From Triticum aestivum (Eukaryota; Streptophyta; Magnoliopsida; Poales; Poaceae): DNA of 64,000 nucleotides. The notes beneath the pieces were generated by a model, which saw nothing but the letters and a program-made list of their open reading frames with translations, had not been told where the DNA came from and made no database searches. Location of the stretch: contig NC_057803.1 of NCBI RefSeq assembly GCF_018294505.1, positions 682,809,715-682,873,714 on the forward strand, in the 5' to 3' direction. The position numbers were made by a program, and so were the translations under genes. Positions 23,494 through 36,250 of this stretch are shown piece after piece; positions within the stretch are counted from its first letter, which is position 1; the number at the start of each line of letters is the position of its first letter.

Positions 23494-23763
23494 CTGTGTG
23501 GGATGTACATACGAACGAAAATGTTTTCCCTGGATTGACTGTGTAGGATGTACATACGAACGGAAATGGATTCCCTGGATTGCCTGTGTGGGATGTACAT
23601 ACGAACGGAAATGTTTTCCCTGGATTGACAATGTGAGATGTACATAAGAACGGAAACGTATTCCTTAGATTGACTGTGTGTGATATACATACAAACAGAA
23701 ATGTTTTTCTGGGATTCACTGTGTGGGATGTACATACGAACGGAAATGATTGGGTTTCGATGG
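23494..23763. repeat. 45-bp minisatellite, six units
   Basis: Units start at 23,494, 23,539, 23,584, 23,629, 23,674 and 23,719, exactly 45 bp apart, with core GGATGTACATACGAACGGAA. No unit has an indel. The period is a multiple of three, and the minus strand stays open through the array as a 15-residue repeat (core FPFVCTSHTVNPGKT). Confidence 0.95.
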
Positions 23764-24156
23764 CTCGCTCGATTGCACATGAGCTCATTTTGCCCCAGCC
23801 TGTATGCCAGGAGGGCCTATCACCTACGGTTTCTGTGTCGTGCGGGAAGGACCCCCCTATCGCCCACACTCACTTGGCGACGGTTCCAAATGTCATCGCG
23901 GAAAGGGGTTAAAAACCGTGTGTATAGCACCAACATATACCAGTGATAGGAGCAATCAATAATAGTACCAAATTCTAATGCAAGCAAAAGAGAGAATGGA
24001 TGGGCGATATCGAAATGATCGAGGGGTTTTTGCTTGCCTGGAAGCTCTGCTAAAACGGTAGGAGGGTCGTCATCGACGTCGTCTATCACAGGGGCATTAG
24101 CAGCGGTCTCGGGGTCTATCGGAGAAGAAGAGGGGGAAGAAACAGTAAATGCAAAG
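23764..24156. other. Unassigned sequence before element A
   Basis: No credible gene. The segment around 23,870-23,950 (GGCGACGGTTCC, then AAACCGTGTGTATAGC and ACCAGTG) resembles a DNA-transposon terminus, but I found no partner. The last five bases, CAAAG, are the presumed left half of element A's target duplication. Confidence 0.35.
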
Positions 24157-24626
24157 TGAGGGAGTCCTGGATTAGGGGGTCCTCGGACAGCTGGACTATA
24201 TACTTTCGACGGACTGTTGGACTATGAAGATACAAGATTGAAGACTTCGTCCCGTGTCCGGATGGGACTCTCCTTTGCGTGGAAGGTAAGCTTGGCGATT
24301 CGGATATGTAGATCTCCTCCCTTGTAACCGACTTTGTGTAACCCTAACCCCTTCGGTGTCTATATAAACCGGAGGCTTCTAGTCCGTAGGACAACAACAA
24401 TCATACCATAGGCTAGCTTCTAGGGTTTAACCTCTCCGATCTCGTGGTAGATCAACTCTTGTAATACTCATATCATCAAGATCAATCAAGCAGGAAGTAG
24501 GGTATTACCTCCATCGAGAGGTCCCGAACCTGGGTAAACATTGTGTCCCCCACCTCTTGTTACCATCAGCCTTAGACGCACAGTTCAGGACCCCCTACCC
24601 GAGGTCCGCCGGTTTTGACACCGACA
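24157..24626 (+). repeat. 5' LTR of element A
   Basis: 470 bp, TGAGGGAGTCCTGG to TTTTGACACCGACA, with TATATAAACC at 24,361. It is clearly diverged from the LTRs of B, so it is a different subfamily or older. Confidence 0.92.
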
Positions 24627-24627
24627 T

Positions 24628-24645
24628 TGGTGCTTTCATTGAGAG
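24628..24645 (+). other. Primer-binding site of element A
   Basis: TGGTGCTTTCATTGAGAG begins one base after the LTR and starts with TGG, complementary to a tRNA CCA end. I could not assign the tRNA. Element B has the same site. Confidence 0.65.
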
Positions 24646-24673
24646 TTCCACTGTGCCATTACGGTAAGGCCTA

Positions 24674-26064
24674 ATGGCTCGCCTTGTTATCAGGGACAAC
24701 ATCACCTCTGGGGGAGCCCTGGCTATAGGCCAAACTCTTCGATTAGGCGGCTTCGTCGTGACCGCCCCATCGGCCGTCGCGCCGGCGATGGCTTCTCGGG
24801 TCATCAAAAACAGCCTCCACGTCGGCTCGGGATTCACCGAGCAGATGGATCCAATGGAGCTCTCTTCTTTGAATGAACTCTTGGATCACATTGCCGCGTA
24901 GTCGCTACGGACTATGATCGGATCGGGCTTAAACCCGACCAAAGGGAGATTAACTCTCTGTCGGTTACCCATCATAGCAGTGGTGGAGGAGCAATGCAGC
25001 GATTCTTCCTCTATTTTGAGGACAAACTATGTCCGGATTCCCGAGCTCTCCGAGCCAGATACCCGTCTACGGGAGGACATGGCCCAAGCTTCGAACCTGG
25101 AGTCGAACAACGGGCTAGTACCGTTGGGAAACGTCCCAGAGCCCAAACTACCAAGCTCGGAAACTCCTTTGGGTCTCAGTCCGAGCCAGGGTTTGGACTT
25201 AAATCTACCCACCAACCCTCACATAAGTGATCTTTCCCATATTAGACAAGAGCCCCAAGAGACAGTACATCACTATTGGGCTAGATTCCTCCCTACAATA
25301 AGCAAGGCGAAGGACTGTCGCGAGTAAGACGCAGTTTCATTCTTTTGCAAAAATTGCACGGACAAGGGAATCCTCAACGCCATAAGTCGCCGTGATATAA
25401 CACACTTCGCTGACTTGGTGTCCATAGTACGGAAGTACTGTGCGATGGAAAGCACTTGGAAATCCCAAACACAATTCTGGGACCCTCCGGCTCTAACTAA
25501 ACCCTCTGTCTGAACTAAAAGGGTGTACTCTCGTAAGTCACCCAATCCAATTACAAAGAAGCAAAAACCCACTGCAGGGTGCGGAACCGTATTGGAGGGA
25601 TGGCTCAATGGGCCATGCAAAATTCATGGTACATCGGATACCATGCCAACACACAGCCTTAGAGCATGTTGGATACTCCGGCAGGTGGCCAGGAGCGGCG
25701 AAGACCTCCTCGTCAATAATACTGCAAAGCACCCTCCCGCGGAAAATAACAATACAGTACTGATAGTCTTCGAGACTTTCGCCTCAAACAATAGGCGCAA
25801 GCGGGCACTTCGCAGCCTCGCCGAAGTTTGCTACGTTGCAACGATAAATCCATGGAATGACACGGCCATAACCTTCAATGCCAGTGATGAACCTCAATTC
25901 CGCATAGCCTGAGCTCCAACCGCTTTGGTCCTTAGTCCAATTGTGGACGACTTCCGGCTTACTAAGGTACTCATGGACGGTGGCAGTGGATTAAACCTCA
26001 TCTATGAGGAGACTCTTCGAAAAATGGAAATAGACAAGAGCCGCATTGAGCACAGCAGCACGGC
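24674..26064 (+). pseudogene. gag and start of protease of element A, gag core deleted
   Basis: Begins MARLVIRDNITSGGALA and stays in one frame to the insertion of B, but with stops at 24,899, 25,325, 25,511 and 25,910. Against B and L, the gag jumps from its N-terminal part (GLDLNLPTNP) directly to DLSHIRQEPQETVHHYWARF. The WLNSLP...DNFQGTY part of the core is therefore missing. A GPCKIHGTSDT knuckle-like segment and VLMDGGSGLNLIYEETL of the protease active site follow. B inserted 60-70 bases after that active site. Confidence 0.75.
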
Positions 26065-26537
26065 TGAGGGAGTCCTGGATTAGGGGGTCTCCGGACAGCC
26101 GGACTATATCCTTTGTCCGGACTGTTGGACTATGAAGACATAAGATTGAAGACTTCGTCCCGTGTCCGGATGGGACTCTACTTGGCGTGGAAGGCAAGCT
26201 AGGCAATATGGATATGTATATCTCCTCCTTTGTAACCGACCTTGTGTAACCCTAGCCCCCTCCGGTGTCTATATAAACCAGAGGGTTTTTGTCCGTAGGA
26301 CAACATTCAATCATACAATAGGCTAGCTTCTAGGGTTTAGCTTCTCCGATCTCGTGGTGGATCAACTCTTGTACTACCCGTATTATCAAGAATAATCAAG
26401 CAGGATGTAGGGTTTTACCTCCATCAAGAGGGCCCGAACCTAGGTAAAACATCATGTCCCCTGCCTCCTGTTACCATCCGCCTTAGACGCACAGTTCGGG
26501 ACCCCCTACCCGAGATCCGCCGGTTTTGACACCGACA
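26065..26537 (+). repeat. 5' LTR of element B
   Basis: Same termini as the other Fatima-like LTRs, with TCTATATAAACC near 26,268. By eye it differs from the 3' LTR at roughly 20 of 473 sites. Confidence 0.93.
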
Positions 26538-26538
26538 T

Positions 26539-26556
26539 TGGTGCTTTCATTGAGAG
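26539..26556 (+). other. Primer-binding site of element B
   Basis: TGGTGCTTTCATTGAGAG, identical to that of element A. Confidence 0.65.
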
Positions 26557-26584
26557 TTCCTCTGTGTCATCGCCATTAGGCTTG

Positions 26585-29500
26585 ATGGCTCCTTTGATCA
26601 TCGATAGCGATGCAGTCTAGGGTGAGACTTTTATCCCCGGGCAGATCTTTGTATTCGGCGGCTTCGCACTGCGGGCCAAGACGCTTGGCCATCTGGAGCA
26701 GATTGAGAGTTACGCCCCTGTCCATCAGGTCAGGTTTGGAAGCTTAAACTACACAGTCGATATCCGCGGAGACTTGATCTTCGACGGATTCGAGCCCCTG
26801 CTTAGTGCGCCACACGGTCACGATGAGCATGATTTAGCTCTGCCATCAGACAGTGTCCTGGAGATCGTGCCGGCAACCACTCCGACCCTCAATTCGGAAC
26901 CAGTTGTGCCATCCATGGACGGGTGGATAGACCCCGCCATGGAGGCCGCATCCTCAGCGGCGATCGAGCCGAATATCGACCTTACCCTTCAAGAGAGCCG
27001 TGATGCCACACTGCCAGATCCTTCCCCAGCCACGGACTCCGAACCGCCTGCGCCCGTGCCTATCGAATCTGACTGGGCGCCGATCATGGAGTTTACCTCC
27101 GCGGATATCTTTCAGCACTTGCCCTTCGGCGACATACTGAACTCATTAAGGTCTCTCTCCTTGTCAGGAGAGTCCTGGCCGAACTATGTCCGGCAGGATT
27201 GGGATGCAGATGACGAAGAAATTCGCCGCCCACCCACCACCCACTTAGTAGCCACTGTCGACGACTTAACCGACATGCTCGATTTCGACTCCAAGGACAT
27301 CGATGGTATGGACGATGATGCGGGAGACGAACAGGAACCATTGCCCACAGGGCACTGGACTGCCACCTCATCATATGATATATACATGGTGGACACACCC
27401 AAAGAAGGCAATGGCGACAAGACAGCGGAAGATGACCCCTCCAAGAAGCAACCCAAGCACCGACGTCAGTGGCGCCGCTCTAAGTCTCGCCAAAGCAAAA
27501 GCAGTGACACCGGCACAGGAGATAATACCACTCCGGACAGTGCCGAAGAAGACAACAATCCCCTCCAGCAAGATTTAGGGCAGGAGGATGGAGAAGCTAG
27601 CCCTCCAGAGAGAGCGGCAGATGGAGAGGCGGAGGATGATAATTACATGCCTCCCTCCCAAGATGAGACAAGCCTCGACGATGACGAATTCGTCATACCT
27701 GAGGATTCTGTCGAACAAGAGCGCTTCAAGCGTCATCTTATAGCCATGACAAATAGCCTTAAGAAAAAGCAACAACAGCTTCAAGCTCATCAAGATTTGC
27801 TAGCTGACAGATGGACTGAAGTCCTTGCGGTCGAGGAATATAAACTCGAATGCCCCTCCAAGAGTTACCCAAAGCGTAGTTTGCTACCCCGACTGGAGGT
27901 GGAAGCACTCAAACCTACATCTCCAGCATATGATGCGGCTGATCGGCCACCTCGTGGCCGCGACAGAGAGGCATTTCAGCCAAAAACTCAGCACGCACCC
28001 CGACGCCACTCAAATAAAAATGTCAAGGCATGGGGAAATACGCCAGACCTGCAAGACGTATTGGAGGACAAAGAAAAACATGCAAGATCGATCTACGGAT
28101 CACGAGGGCGCGCCACTATGCGAGACGATAATCGTCATGCCGGATACAGTAAAAGTAAGTCCGGCCGGGCCAGACACAGCGGGCAAGACTCATTTGAGCT
28201 GCGTCGCGATATAGCCTAGTACAGAGGCGCCGCACACCCCCTATGCTTCATAGACGAAGTAATGGATCATCAAATCCCAGAGGGTTTCAAACCCGTAAAT
28301 ATAGAATCATACGACGTCACGACAGATCCTGCAGTATGGATCGAGGATTTCCTCCTGCACATCCACATGGCCTGCGGTGATGATCTACACGCCATCAAAT
28401 ACCTCCCACTCAAGCTCAAAGGACCAGCTCGGCATTGGCTCAACAGCTTGCCAGCAAAGTCCATTGGCTGTTGGGAAGATCTGGAAGCGGCATTCCTCGA
28501 CAACTTCCAGGGCACTTATGTGCGACCACCAGACGCCGATGACTTGAGCCACATAATTCAGCAGCCAGAGGTATCGGCCAGGCAATTCTAGACACGGTTC
28601 CTAACAAAGAAAAATCAAATCATCGACTATCCGGATGCAGAGGCCCTAGAAGCTTTTAAGCACAATATCCGCGACGAGTGGCTCGCCCGGCACCTTGGCC
28701 AGGAAAAGCCAAAATCTATGGCAGCCCTCACGACACTCATGACCCGCTTTTGTGCGGGAAAAGACAGCTGGCTGGATCGCAGCAATAACATATCAAAGAA
28801 CCATGGTACTTTAGATACCAAGGAAGGCAATGGCAGGTCACGTCGTAACAAACACAAGCACCGCATTAACAGCGACAATACCGAGGATACGGCAGTCAAT
28901 GCCGGATTCAAAGGCTCTAAACCCAGTTAGCGGAAAAAGGCATTCAAAAGAAGCACTCTGGGCCCATCCAGTTTGGACCGTATACTCGACCGCTCATGTC
29001 AAATACACGGCACCCCCGACAAGCCAGCCAACCACACCAACAGGGATTGTTGGGTGTTCAAGTAGGCCGGCAAATTAAATGACGAAAACAAAGATAAGAA
29101 CAAAGATAAGAGGTCACATAGCGATGACGAGGAGGAGCCCCGGCAGCCGAACACCAAAGGGCAGAAGAGGTTCTCCCCAGAAGTGCGAACGGTGAACATG
29201 ATATACGCAACCCACATCCCCAAGAGGGAGCGGAAGCATGCGCTAAGGGACGTATATGCGTTGGAGCCAGTCGCCCCAAAGTTCAACCCATTATCCTCTT
29301 GTCTGATCACCTTCGATCGCAGGGACCACCCCACTAGTATCCGTCATGGCAGATTCGCTGCACTGGTCCTAGACCCAATCATTGACGGCTTTCACCTCAC
29401 TCGAGTCCTTATGGATGGCGGCAGCAGCCTGAACCTACTTTATCAGGACACAGTGCGCAAAATGGGTATAGACCTCTCAAGGATCAAACCCACAAAAACG

Positions 29501-29913
29501 ACCTTCAAAGGCGTCATACCAGGTGTAGAGGCCCATTGCACAGGCTCAGTCACACTGGAAGGGTCTTCGGATCCCCGGATAGCTTCCGAAGCGAGGAGTT
29601 AATCTTCGATATAGTCCCGTTCCGCAGTGGCTATCATGCACTGCTCGGGCGAACCGCATTTGCGAGATTCAATGTGGTACCGCATTATGCATACCTTAAG
29701 CTCAAGATGCCAGGACCTCGGGGGGTCATCACAGATAATGGAAACACAGAGCGCTCCCTCCGCACGGAGGAGCACACTGTGGCCCTCGCAGTAGAAGCAC
29801 AAAGCAGCCTCTTAAGGCAATCCACTAGTTCGGCGATTAAGGACCCGGACACCTTCAAGCACGCCCGGAGTAATCGGCAACAAGACCGCCTGGCACGTTC
29901 CGAGCTCGCATAG
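26585..29913 (+). pseudogene. gag-protease polyprotein of element B, decayed
   Basis: ATG at 26,585 starts MAPLIIDSDAV, then TAG at 26,618. The frame continues with an acidic N-terminal half (PSDSVLEIVPATTP, later a Lys/Arg-rich stretch near residue 300). The gag core has LKGPARHWLNSLP and DNFQGTYVRPPDADD, followed by a CQIHGTPDK...C knuckle-like segment and a protease with VLMDGGSSLNLLY and GYHALLGRTAF. Further stops are TAGs at 28,217, 28,589, 28,928 and 29,063. A frameshift near 29,560 moves the last part of protease to another frame, which ends at 29,913. It keeps the segment around 29,190-29,240 that copy L lost. Confidence 0.87.
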
Positions 29914-31128
29914 CAATGCGGCCCCCACCCCGGTCCCAGCCAAATGGTGAAATCCGTGCCACACGTACATAGTTATGCATTAAAAATACCATGGGCACAG
30001 GTGGGGAGGGGGCACGACTACGGCACGCCCCAAGACGCGGTTCAGCCGCACTAGGGGCTTCCCGCTTTGTTATTTTTCTCTTTCAGGACTTTAATCTCTG
30101 GAAACCCTTTCCGGCAGCATGATTGCCGGACACATGATGCAGCAACCAAGGAGGTAGAAAGCTACGTCGCACCACGAAACTCCCAGGTGGATTACGATAA
30201 CGAGTGAAATACTTGATTTAATAGCATTCCTCAGCTTGCCCTTGGAGGGGACATGTCAAATAGTCCTGCTTTTTTGCTTATCGCACTACTTGTATCATGT
30301 TGCTTTAACGCACCTTTTTGAATAAACAATGCAGAGCACTAGACTATTATTGCATTCTCTATTCTTCTTTATATATATATATATGTATATGTTCATTCAT
30401 AACATCCAGCACCCGTACACTCTGGTACGGCCAGTACGCTAGGGGCTTAAGCATACCCCATATTACGTTGTGAGAAGTCCGAACACTTTCGATAGTGCGG
30501 CACCCCGAACTTATAGCATTATATGCATCAGCTTCGAATCATGTCTTGGGTCAATAGTTGGGTTTGCCTGGCTCCCATGTTTTGGTACCTACGTTCCGCT
30601 ATATCGGCTAAGGTAGCACTGGGAGAACTAATGTGATTGTGCCCCCGTTCTGCTAGGCTAAGCACCTCAGTAGAGAAAGATAAAACTAACTGTCATGATA
30701 AGGCGAGAGACTGGTCGCTGTTCGAGAGGTTTCGAGTCCCTAAAGACTTATGCCGCTTAGAGCGAGGAGTCGGCTTTGTCCGGCTTAAGGCGTGTATAGC
30801 GCCCCGAATTCGGCCTTCCGAATACTAGGGGCTTCGCCAAAATTTAAAATTATAGAATTCTATGGCTAAGTGAGCGTGATAAAGCATTATAGTCCGATTG
30901 CCTTGTTCGTTGCGCTGAGCACCTCCCTCGAAGGACCCAAAAATGGGAACAAGAGTGCCCAGGTTTATCCCGAACACCCCAGCACTCGTGGCATGGCGGC
31001 AGAAGCCGACGACTAGACATCTCTCAGATTTGAGAAACAACCGAACAGAAGGTAATATTTTAAATTCAAACAAGCGTTGCATAGCGCATATGAACAAGTT
31101 TTCATACCACAGGATCACACAAGCAAGT
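29914..31128. other. Non-coding middle region of element B
   Basis: Equivalent to 2,221-3,452 of copy L, with no coding frame. It has a short TA tract (30,370-30,384) and the same polypurine-like motifs near 30,440 and 30,828. Confidence 0.6.
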
Positions 31129-34100
31129 TCATTCAAATATTACATCTTTCGCACACTCGTCCGCTACAAGACGGGCACCCTTCAAGACACCCTCATAATA
31201 CATCTCGGGGTGGCGATGCTCCTTGTCCTGCGGCGGCCCCTCCTTCACCAGCTTCTCGGCGTCCATCTTGGCCCAGTGCACCTTCGCACGGGCGAAAGCC
31301 CGGCGTGCACCTTCGATGCAGACGGACCGCTTGATGACTTCCAGCCGTGGGCAGGCATCCACAAGCCGCTCACCAGGTCGAAGTAGCTGTTGGGATAGGC
31401 GTCGCCAGGCCACATCCGGATTATAAGGCCCCTCATGGCCTGTTCGGCCGCCTTGTGCAGCTCGACCAGTTGCTTCAGCTGGTCGCTAATAGGCATCGGG
31501 TGTTCGGTCCCAGTATACTGAGACCAGAACAGCTTCTCTGTCGAGCTTCCCCCTCGGCCTGGTAAAACTTTGCACAATCCGACACGCTGCAGGGAAAATA
31601 TGCGAATGCTCATGGAGAGCTCCGGACTTGGGTAAGTAACAAGTAATTTACTTTCACATGCTTGCTTTGCATATTGAATGCCTTACCCGCTGCTATCTTC
31701 CTCATTGCCTCAATCTCCTGGAGGGCCTTGTGGGCTTCAGCCTTGGCATTCTTTGCGCTCTCAAGGGCCGCGGCAAGCTCAGACTCTCGCGTCTTCGAGT
31801 CAAGCTCCAACGCCTCGTGCTTCGTCACGAGAGCTTGGAGCTCTTGCTGCACCTCGCCCACCCGTGCCTCTTGCTTTTCCCGCTCGGTGCGCTCCTGGGC
31901 CGCTTTGTTTTCGGCCTCGGACAGCGATTGCTTCAAGGTCGCCACTTCGGTCATGGCCCCTGGTAAATTCATGATGATCTTGTCATTTTGCAATCGCATC
32001 TTATATATATATACTTACCTTTGTTCTCCTCGAGCTGCCTCTTAGCAAGGCCGAGCTCTTTCTCGGACCCCTCGAGGTCCTGCTTCAGTGTGGCGAACTC
32101 CGCAGTCAGTGCGGCAGAGGTCAGCAGCGAAGCCTACATACGCATATAGACATACTTATATTAGACTCCTGCAGATATTATTTGATCCTCTATTCGGCTT
32201 TTCTTTGTGAACACCAAACAAGGCATCAGGGGCTACTTTCTATGCGTTAATATTTTTCCTATATTTTAAATACTTACCTCAAAGCCTGTTAAAAGGCTGG
32301 CACAGGCTTCAGTCAGTCCGCTCTTGGCGGACTGAACCTTCTTGATCACCGCAATAATAATAGTGCAATGCTCTTCGTCGATGGAAGCGCTGCGAAGCGC
32401 TCCCGGCAGGCTGTCCGGTGCCTCTGGATGGACAGAGGTCACCGGCACGGGCGTCTTACCCCTTTTGGAAGGGGGCCGCCTGCCAGAGTCCGGAGCCACT
32501 AGAGGTTCCGGCGCGGTGTTCGGCTGAGAGCCGAACTTGGAGCCCCCGGGAGCCTTGCTCCCTTTGCTCCTGGAGTCCGAAAGGTCGCCTTGAGGCGCCT
32601 CCGGGACTGTCTCCCCCCAGCTCGGTGCCTCTCGAGACAATACCTCGGCATTGTCCGTAGGGCAAGGGGAGGAGGCGGTCGGAAGTGGATCGCTATCCAT
32701 ATCCGATGAATCCAAGGAGCCGTCGGACGAGGACACGTCGATACGGGCTTGGGGTGGTCTGCATAATCATATTCGGCGTTAGGAGAAGCGGTGCAACAAA
32801 GGTATGCTATGAGTTACTCTGGTATCCGAATACTTACGACTTCGCCAGGGGCTTGGCCCTGAGTAGCTACTCGTCTTCGCCTTCGGTGGCGGTGGTGGAG
32901 CAGTCCAGAAGAAGAGTCCTTCCCTTCTTGGACCCTTCGGCCTCCCCGGTCGGGGCGGCCTTCCTTTTCTTGTCTCCCCCGGCTGGAGGGGGAGCATCTT
33001 CATCTTCCTCCTCGTCTTCATGGGAGGAGTGCGTCGCGGAGTTATCGGACGATGAGTCTGATACCACCTGGCGCCGGGAACTCTTTCGGGTTCCCTTGGC
33101 CTTCTTCTTGGTCTTCTCCGGCACCTTATAAGGATCCAGAGTCAGCATCTCCATCAGGAGAGCATCCGCGGTGTCTTTGGGCAGGGGGGCCGGACAGTCG
33201 ATCTGCTCCGATGCCTCCACCCAGTCCTATTAAAGGCATGAGAGTTCAGACCCTGCACATGGTTAATCTACGGGAAATAAATATCCTACCAAATGTACAG
33301 AACTTACCGGATTCACAGGGCGCTTAGCCCGTGGTCCTCGGTGAGAGAGGGAGGGACCTCGGCGCCCTTGAACAGTACCCTCCAGACGTCTTTGTGCATT
33401 GTGTCGAAGAGCTCGCTTAGAGTCTGGTGCCGGGCCGGGTCGAATTCCCATAACTTGAAATCCCGTTGCTGACACGGGAGGATCCAGCGGAAGAGCATGA
33501 CTTGGACTATGTTGACAAGCTTAAGTTTCTTGCTTGTACTTTCTCCTTCTAGGAAGTGAGCCGCGTGGGGATTCCGGATCGAAACTGGGGGGCCGCCATC
33601 CAGTTGGTGTCGCGCGGCTCGGTGATGTAGAACCACCCCGATTGCCACCCCATTTACGGTCTCCACGAAGGAGCCCTCGAGCCATGCAACTTTGGGCATT
33701 TTTCCCACCATGGCTCCGCCGCATTCCGCTTGTTGGCCGCCTACAACCTTCGGCTTGATATTGAAGGTCTTCAGCCATAGGCCGAAGTGGGGTGATACGT
33801 CTCCAACGTATCTATAATTTTTGATTGCTCCATGCTATATTATCTACTGTTTTGGGCAATATTGGGCTTTATTTTCCACTTTTATATTATTTTTGGGACT
33901 AACCTATTAACCGGAGGCCCAGCCCAGATTTGTTGTTTTATGCCTATTTCAGTGTTTCGAAGAAAAGGAATATCAAACGAAGTCGAAACGGAACGAAATC
34001 AACTAGTGAAGTTAATTTTGGAAGGAAAGCAACCCAGGGAACTTGGAGTGCACGTCAGGGGAGACACGGGCTGCCTACGAGGGTGGGGGGCGCGCCCCCT

Positions 34101-35695
34101 GCCTCGTGGGGCCCTCGTGGCTCCTCCGACGTACTTCCTGCACCCATATATATCGTCGTACCCTAAAACTTCCAGAACGCACAATAGATCGGGAGTTCCG
34201 CCGCTAGAAGCCTCCGTAGCCACCGAAAACCAATCTAGACCCGTTCCGGCACCCTGCCGAAGGGGGAAATCCGTCTTTGGAGGCCATCTTCATCATCCCG
34301 GTGCTCTCCATGACGAGGAGGGAGTAGTTCTCCCTCAGGGCTGAGGGTATGTACCAATAGCTATGTGTTTGATCTCCCTCTCTCCCGTGTTCTTGAGGTG
34401 ATACGATCTTGATGTATCGCGAGCTTTGCTATTATAGTTGGATCTTATGTTTCTCCTCCCCCTCTACTCTCTTGTAATGAATTGAGTTTCCCCTTTGAAG
34501 TTATCTTATCGGATTGAGTCTTTAAAGATTTGAGAACACTTGATGTATGTCTTGCCGTGGATATCTGTGGTGACAATGGGATATCACGTGATTCACTTGA
34601 TGTATGTTTTGGTGATCAACTTGCGGGTTCCGCCCATGAACCTATGCATAGGGGTTGGCACACGTTTTCGTCGTGATTCTCCGGTAGGAACTTTAGGGCA
34701 CTCTTTGAGGTCCTATGTGTTGGTTGAATAGATGAATCTGAGATTGTGTGATGCATATCGTATAATCATACCCACGGATACTTGAGGTGACATTGGAGTA
34801 TCTAGGTGACATTAGGGTTTTGGTTGATTTGTGTCTTAAGGTGTTATTCTAGTACGAACACTAGGGCTGTTTGTGACACTTATAGGAATAGCCCAACGAA
34901 TTGATTGGAAAGAATAACTTTAAGGTGGTTTCGTACCCTACCATAATCTCTTTGTTCGTTCTCCGCTATTAGTGACTTTGGAGTGACTCTTTGTTGCATG
35001 TTGAGGGATAGTTATGTGATCCAATTATGTTATCATTGTTGAGGGAACTTGCACTAGCGAAAGTATGAACCCTAGGCCTTGTTTCAACACATTGCAATAC
35101 CGTTTACGCTCACTTTTATCATTACTTACCTTGCTGTTTTTATATTTTCAGATTACAAATACCTTTATCTACTATCCATATACCACTTGTATTGGGTGTG
35201 TTGGGGACACAAGAGACTCTTTGTTATTTGGTTGCAGGGTTGCTTGAGAGAGACCATCTTCATCCTACGCCTCCTACGGAGGTCATCCACTTGAGGGAAA
35301 TTTGCTATTGTTCTACAAACCTCTGCACTTGGAGGCCCAACAATGTCTACAAGAAGAAGGTTGTGTAGTAGACATCATGGGGACGGATGCGGACGAAAGC
35401 CTCGCACACAACGATGAACGCCGAGATGTTGAGGATGAAGTTCGGGGCCAGATCATGAAAGTCCAGCCCATAATAGAACATGAGGTCGCGGAAAATGGAT
35501 GGAGGGGAAACCCGAGTCTTCAGACGAAGTGAGGGACGAAGACCACCCTCTGTGAGGTTCTGGGGTAGGGATGACCTGCCCCGCGGCTAGCAGCCGGTGC
35601 GCGATGTCCGCGGCTAAGTATCCAGCTCCGTGCAACTTTTTGATGTGCCCCTCCGTGACGGAGGAGGCCATCCACTTGCCTCCCGCTCCGGACAT
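31129..35695 (-). pseudogene. Antisense multi-exon gene of element B, split by a solo LTR
   Basis: The same gene as in copy L. Inferred exons: 35695-33308 (interrupted by the LTR at 33,793-35,377), 33226-32838, 32758-32278, 32133-32019, about 31980-31687 and about 31590-31129. Donors read GTAAGT at exons 1-4, including exon 2, where copy L has lost it. The coiled-coil exon 5 is open (AAALESAKNAKAEAHKALQE). Damage besides the LTR: about 60 bp missing in exon 1 near 33,535 and a frameshift in the last exon near 31,375. The end, ECAKDVIFE, is conserved. The protein is unlikely to be made. Confidence 0.7.
33793..35377 (+). mobile_element. Solo LTR, Sabrina/WHAM-like
   Basis: 1,585 bp from TGATACGTCTCCAACG to GTAGTAGACATCA. 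It is flanked by TGGGG on both sides (33,788-33,792 and 35,378-35,382), with no internal region. This is the product of recombination between the two LTRs of an earlier full insertion. Copy L has the unoccupied site at about 6,220. A gap of about 35 bp relative to the LTR at 15,615 occurs near 35,190. Confidence 0.95.
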
Positions 35696-35810
35696 GTTTT
35701 GGAGAGAGTTTAGGAGGAGGATGCGGACTTGGGCGCTGGAGCTCGAGTGCGCGAGAATGGATGAGCAAGGAGGAAGAAGGCGTGGGTAGAAAAAGGTGAG
35801 ATCTTATCCC

Positions 35811-35816
35811 TTTATA
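35811..35816 (-). promoter_or_regulatory. TATA box of the antisense gene (element B)
   Basis: Minus strand CCCTTATAAAGGG, about 115 bp upstream of the ATG at 35,695 and identical to copy L. Confidence 0.6.
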
Positions 35817-36237
35817 AGGGCGGACTAAACTATGCGCCCCCACTAGCCTGGTAAAACACGCTTATCCCCCAAGCGCCGTAATGATGGCGCGGTTGGGTTA
35901 CCCACATCAGTATTGATGAGAATCTTGTAATAAGGGGAACACGATCTCTGCTTTGACAAGGCGTGTCAAGAAACCGCCTCGCGTTATGTGCGGGGCTAGT
36001 TAAGGAAAAACGGTTCAAATAATTACCGGGTCATGGCATGATATCATGCTGCCAAAACGTGTCAGCATATTGGATTTGTGCAAATATTATTCTCTCTACG
36101 GTGGTATGTGGAACTTATTTTGCAGGGTCGGACACTATCCTTGTATTCAAACTCTTCTATGGTGTATTTGGAGGAGGAACCCGCCTTGCAATGCCGAACA
36201 CAACATTGCGCGCCGGACTCATCGTCATTGAAGCCTG

Positions 36238-36250
36238 GTTTAGGGGCTAC
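36238..36250 (+). other. Polypurine tract of element B
   Basis: GTTTAGGGGCTAC ends at the base before the 3' LTR. Confidence 0.75.

Noticed and set aside
23870..23950. Possible CACTA-type transposon terminus (ACCAGTG end, GGCGACGG words)
   Set aside because: The terminal bases are not TAGTG, and I found no matching CACTA start or 3-bp duplication in the window.
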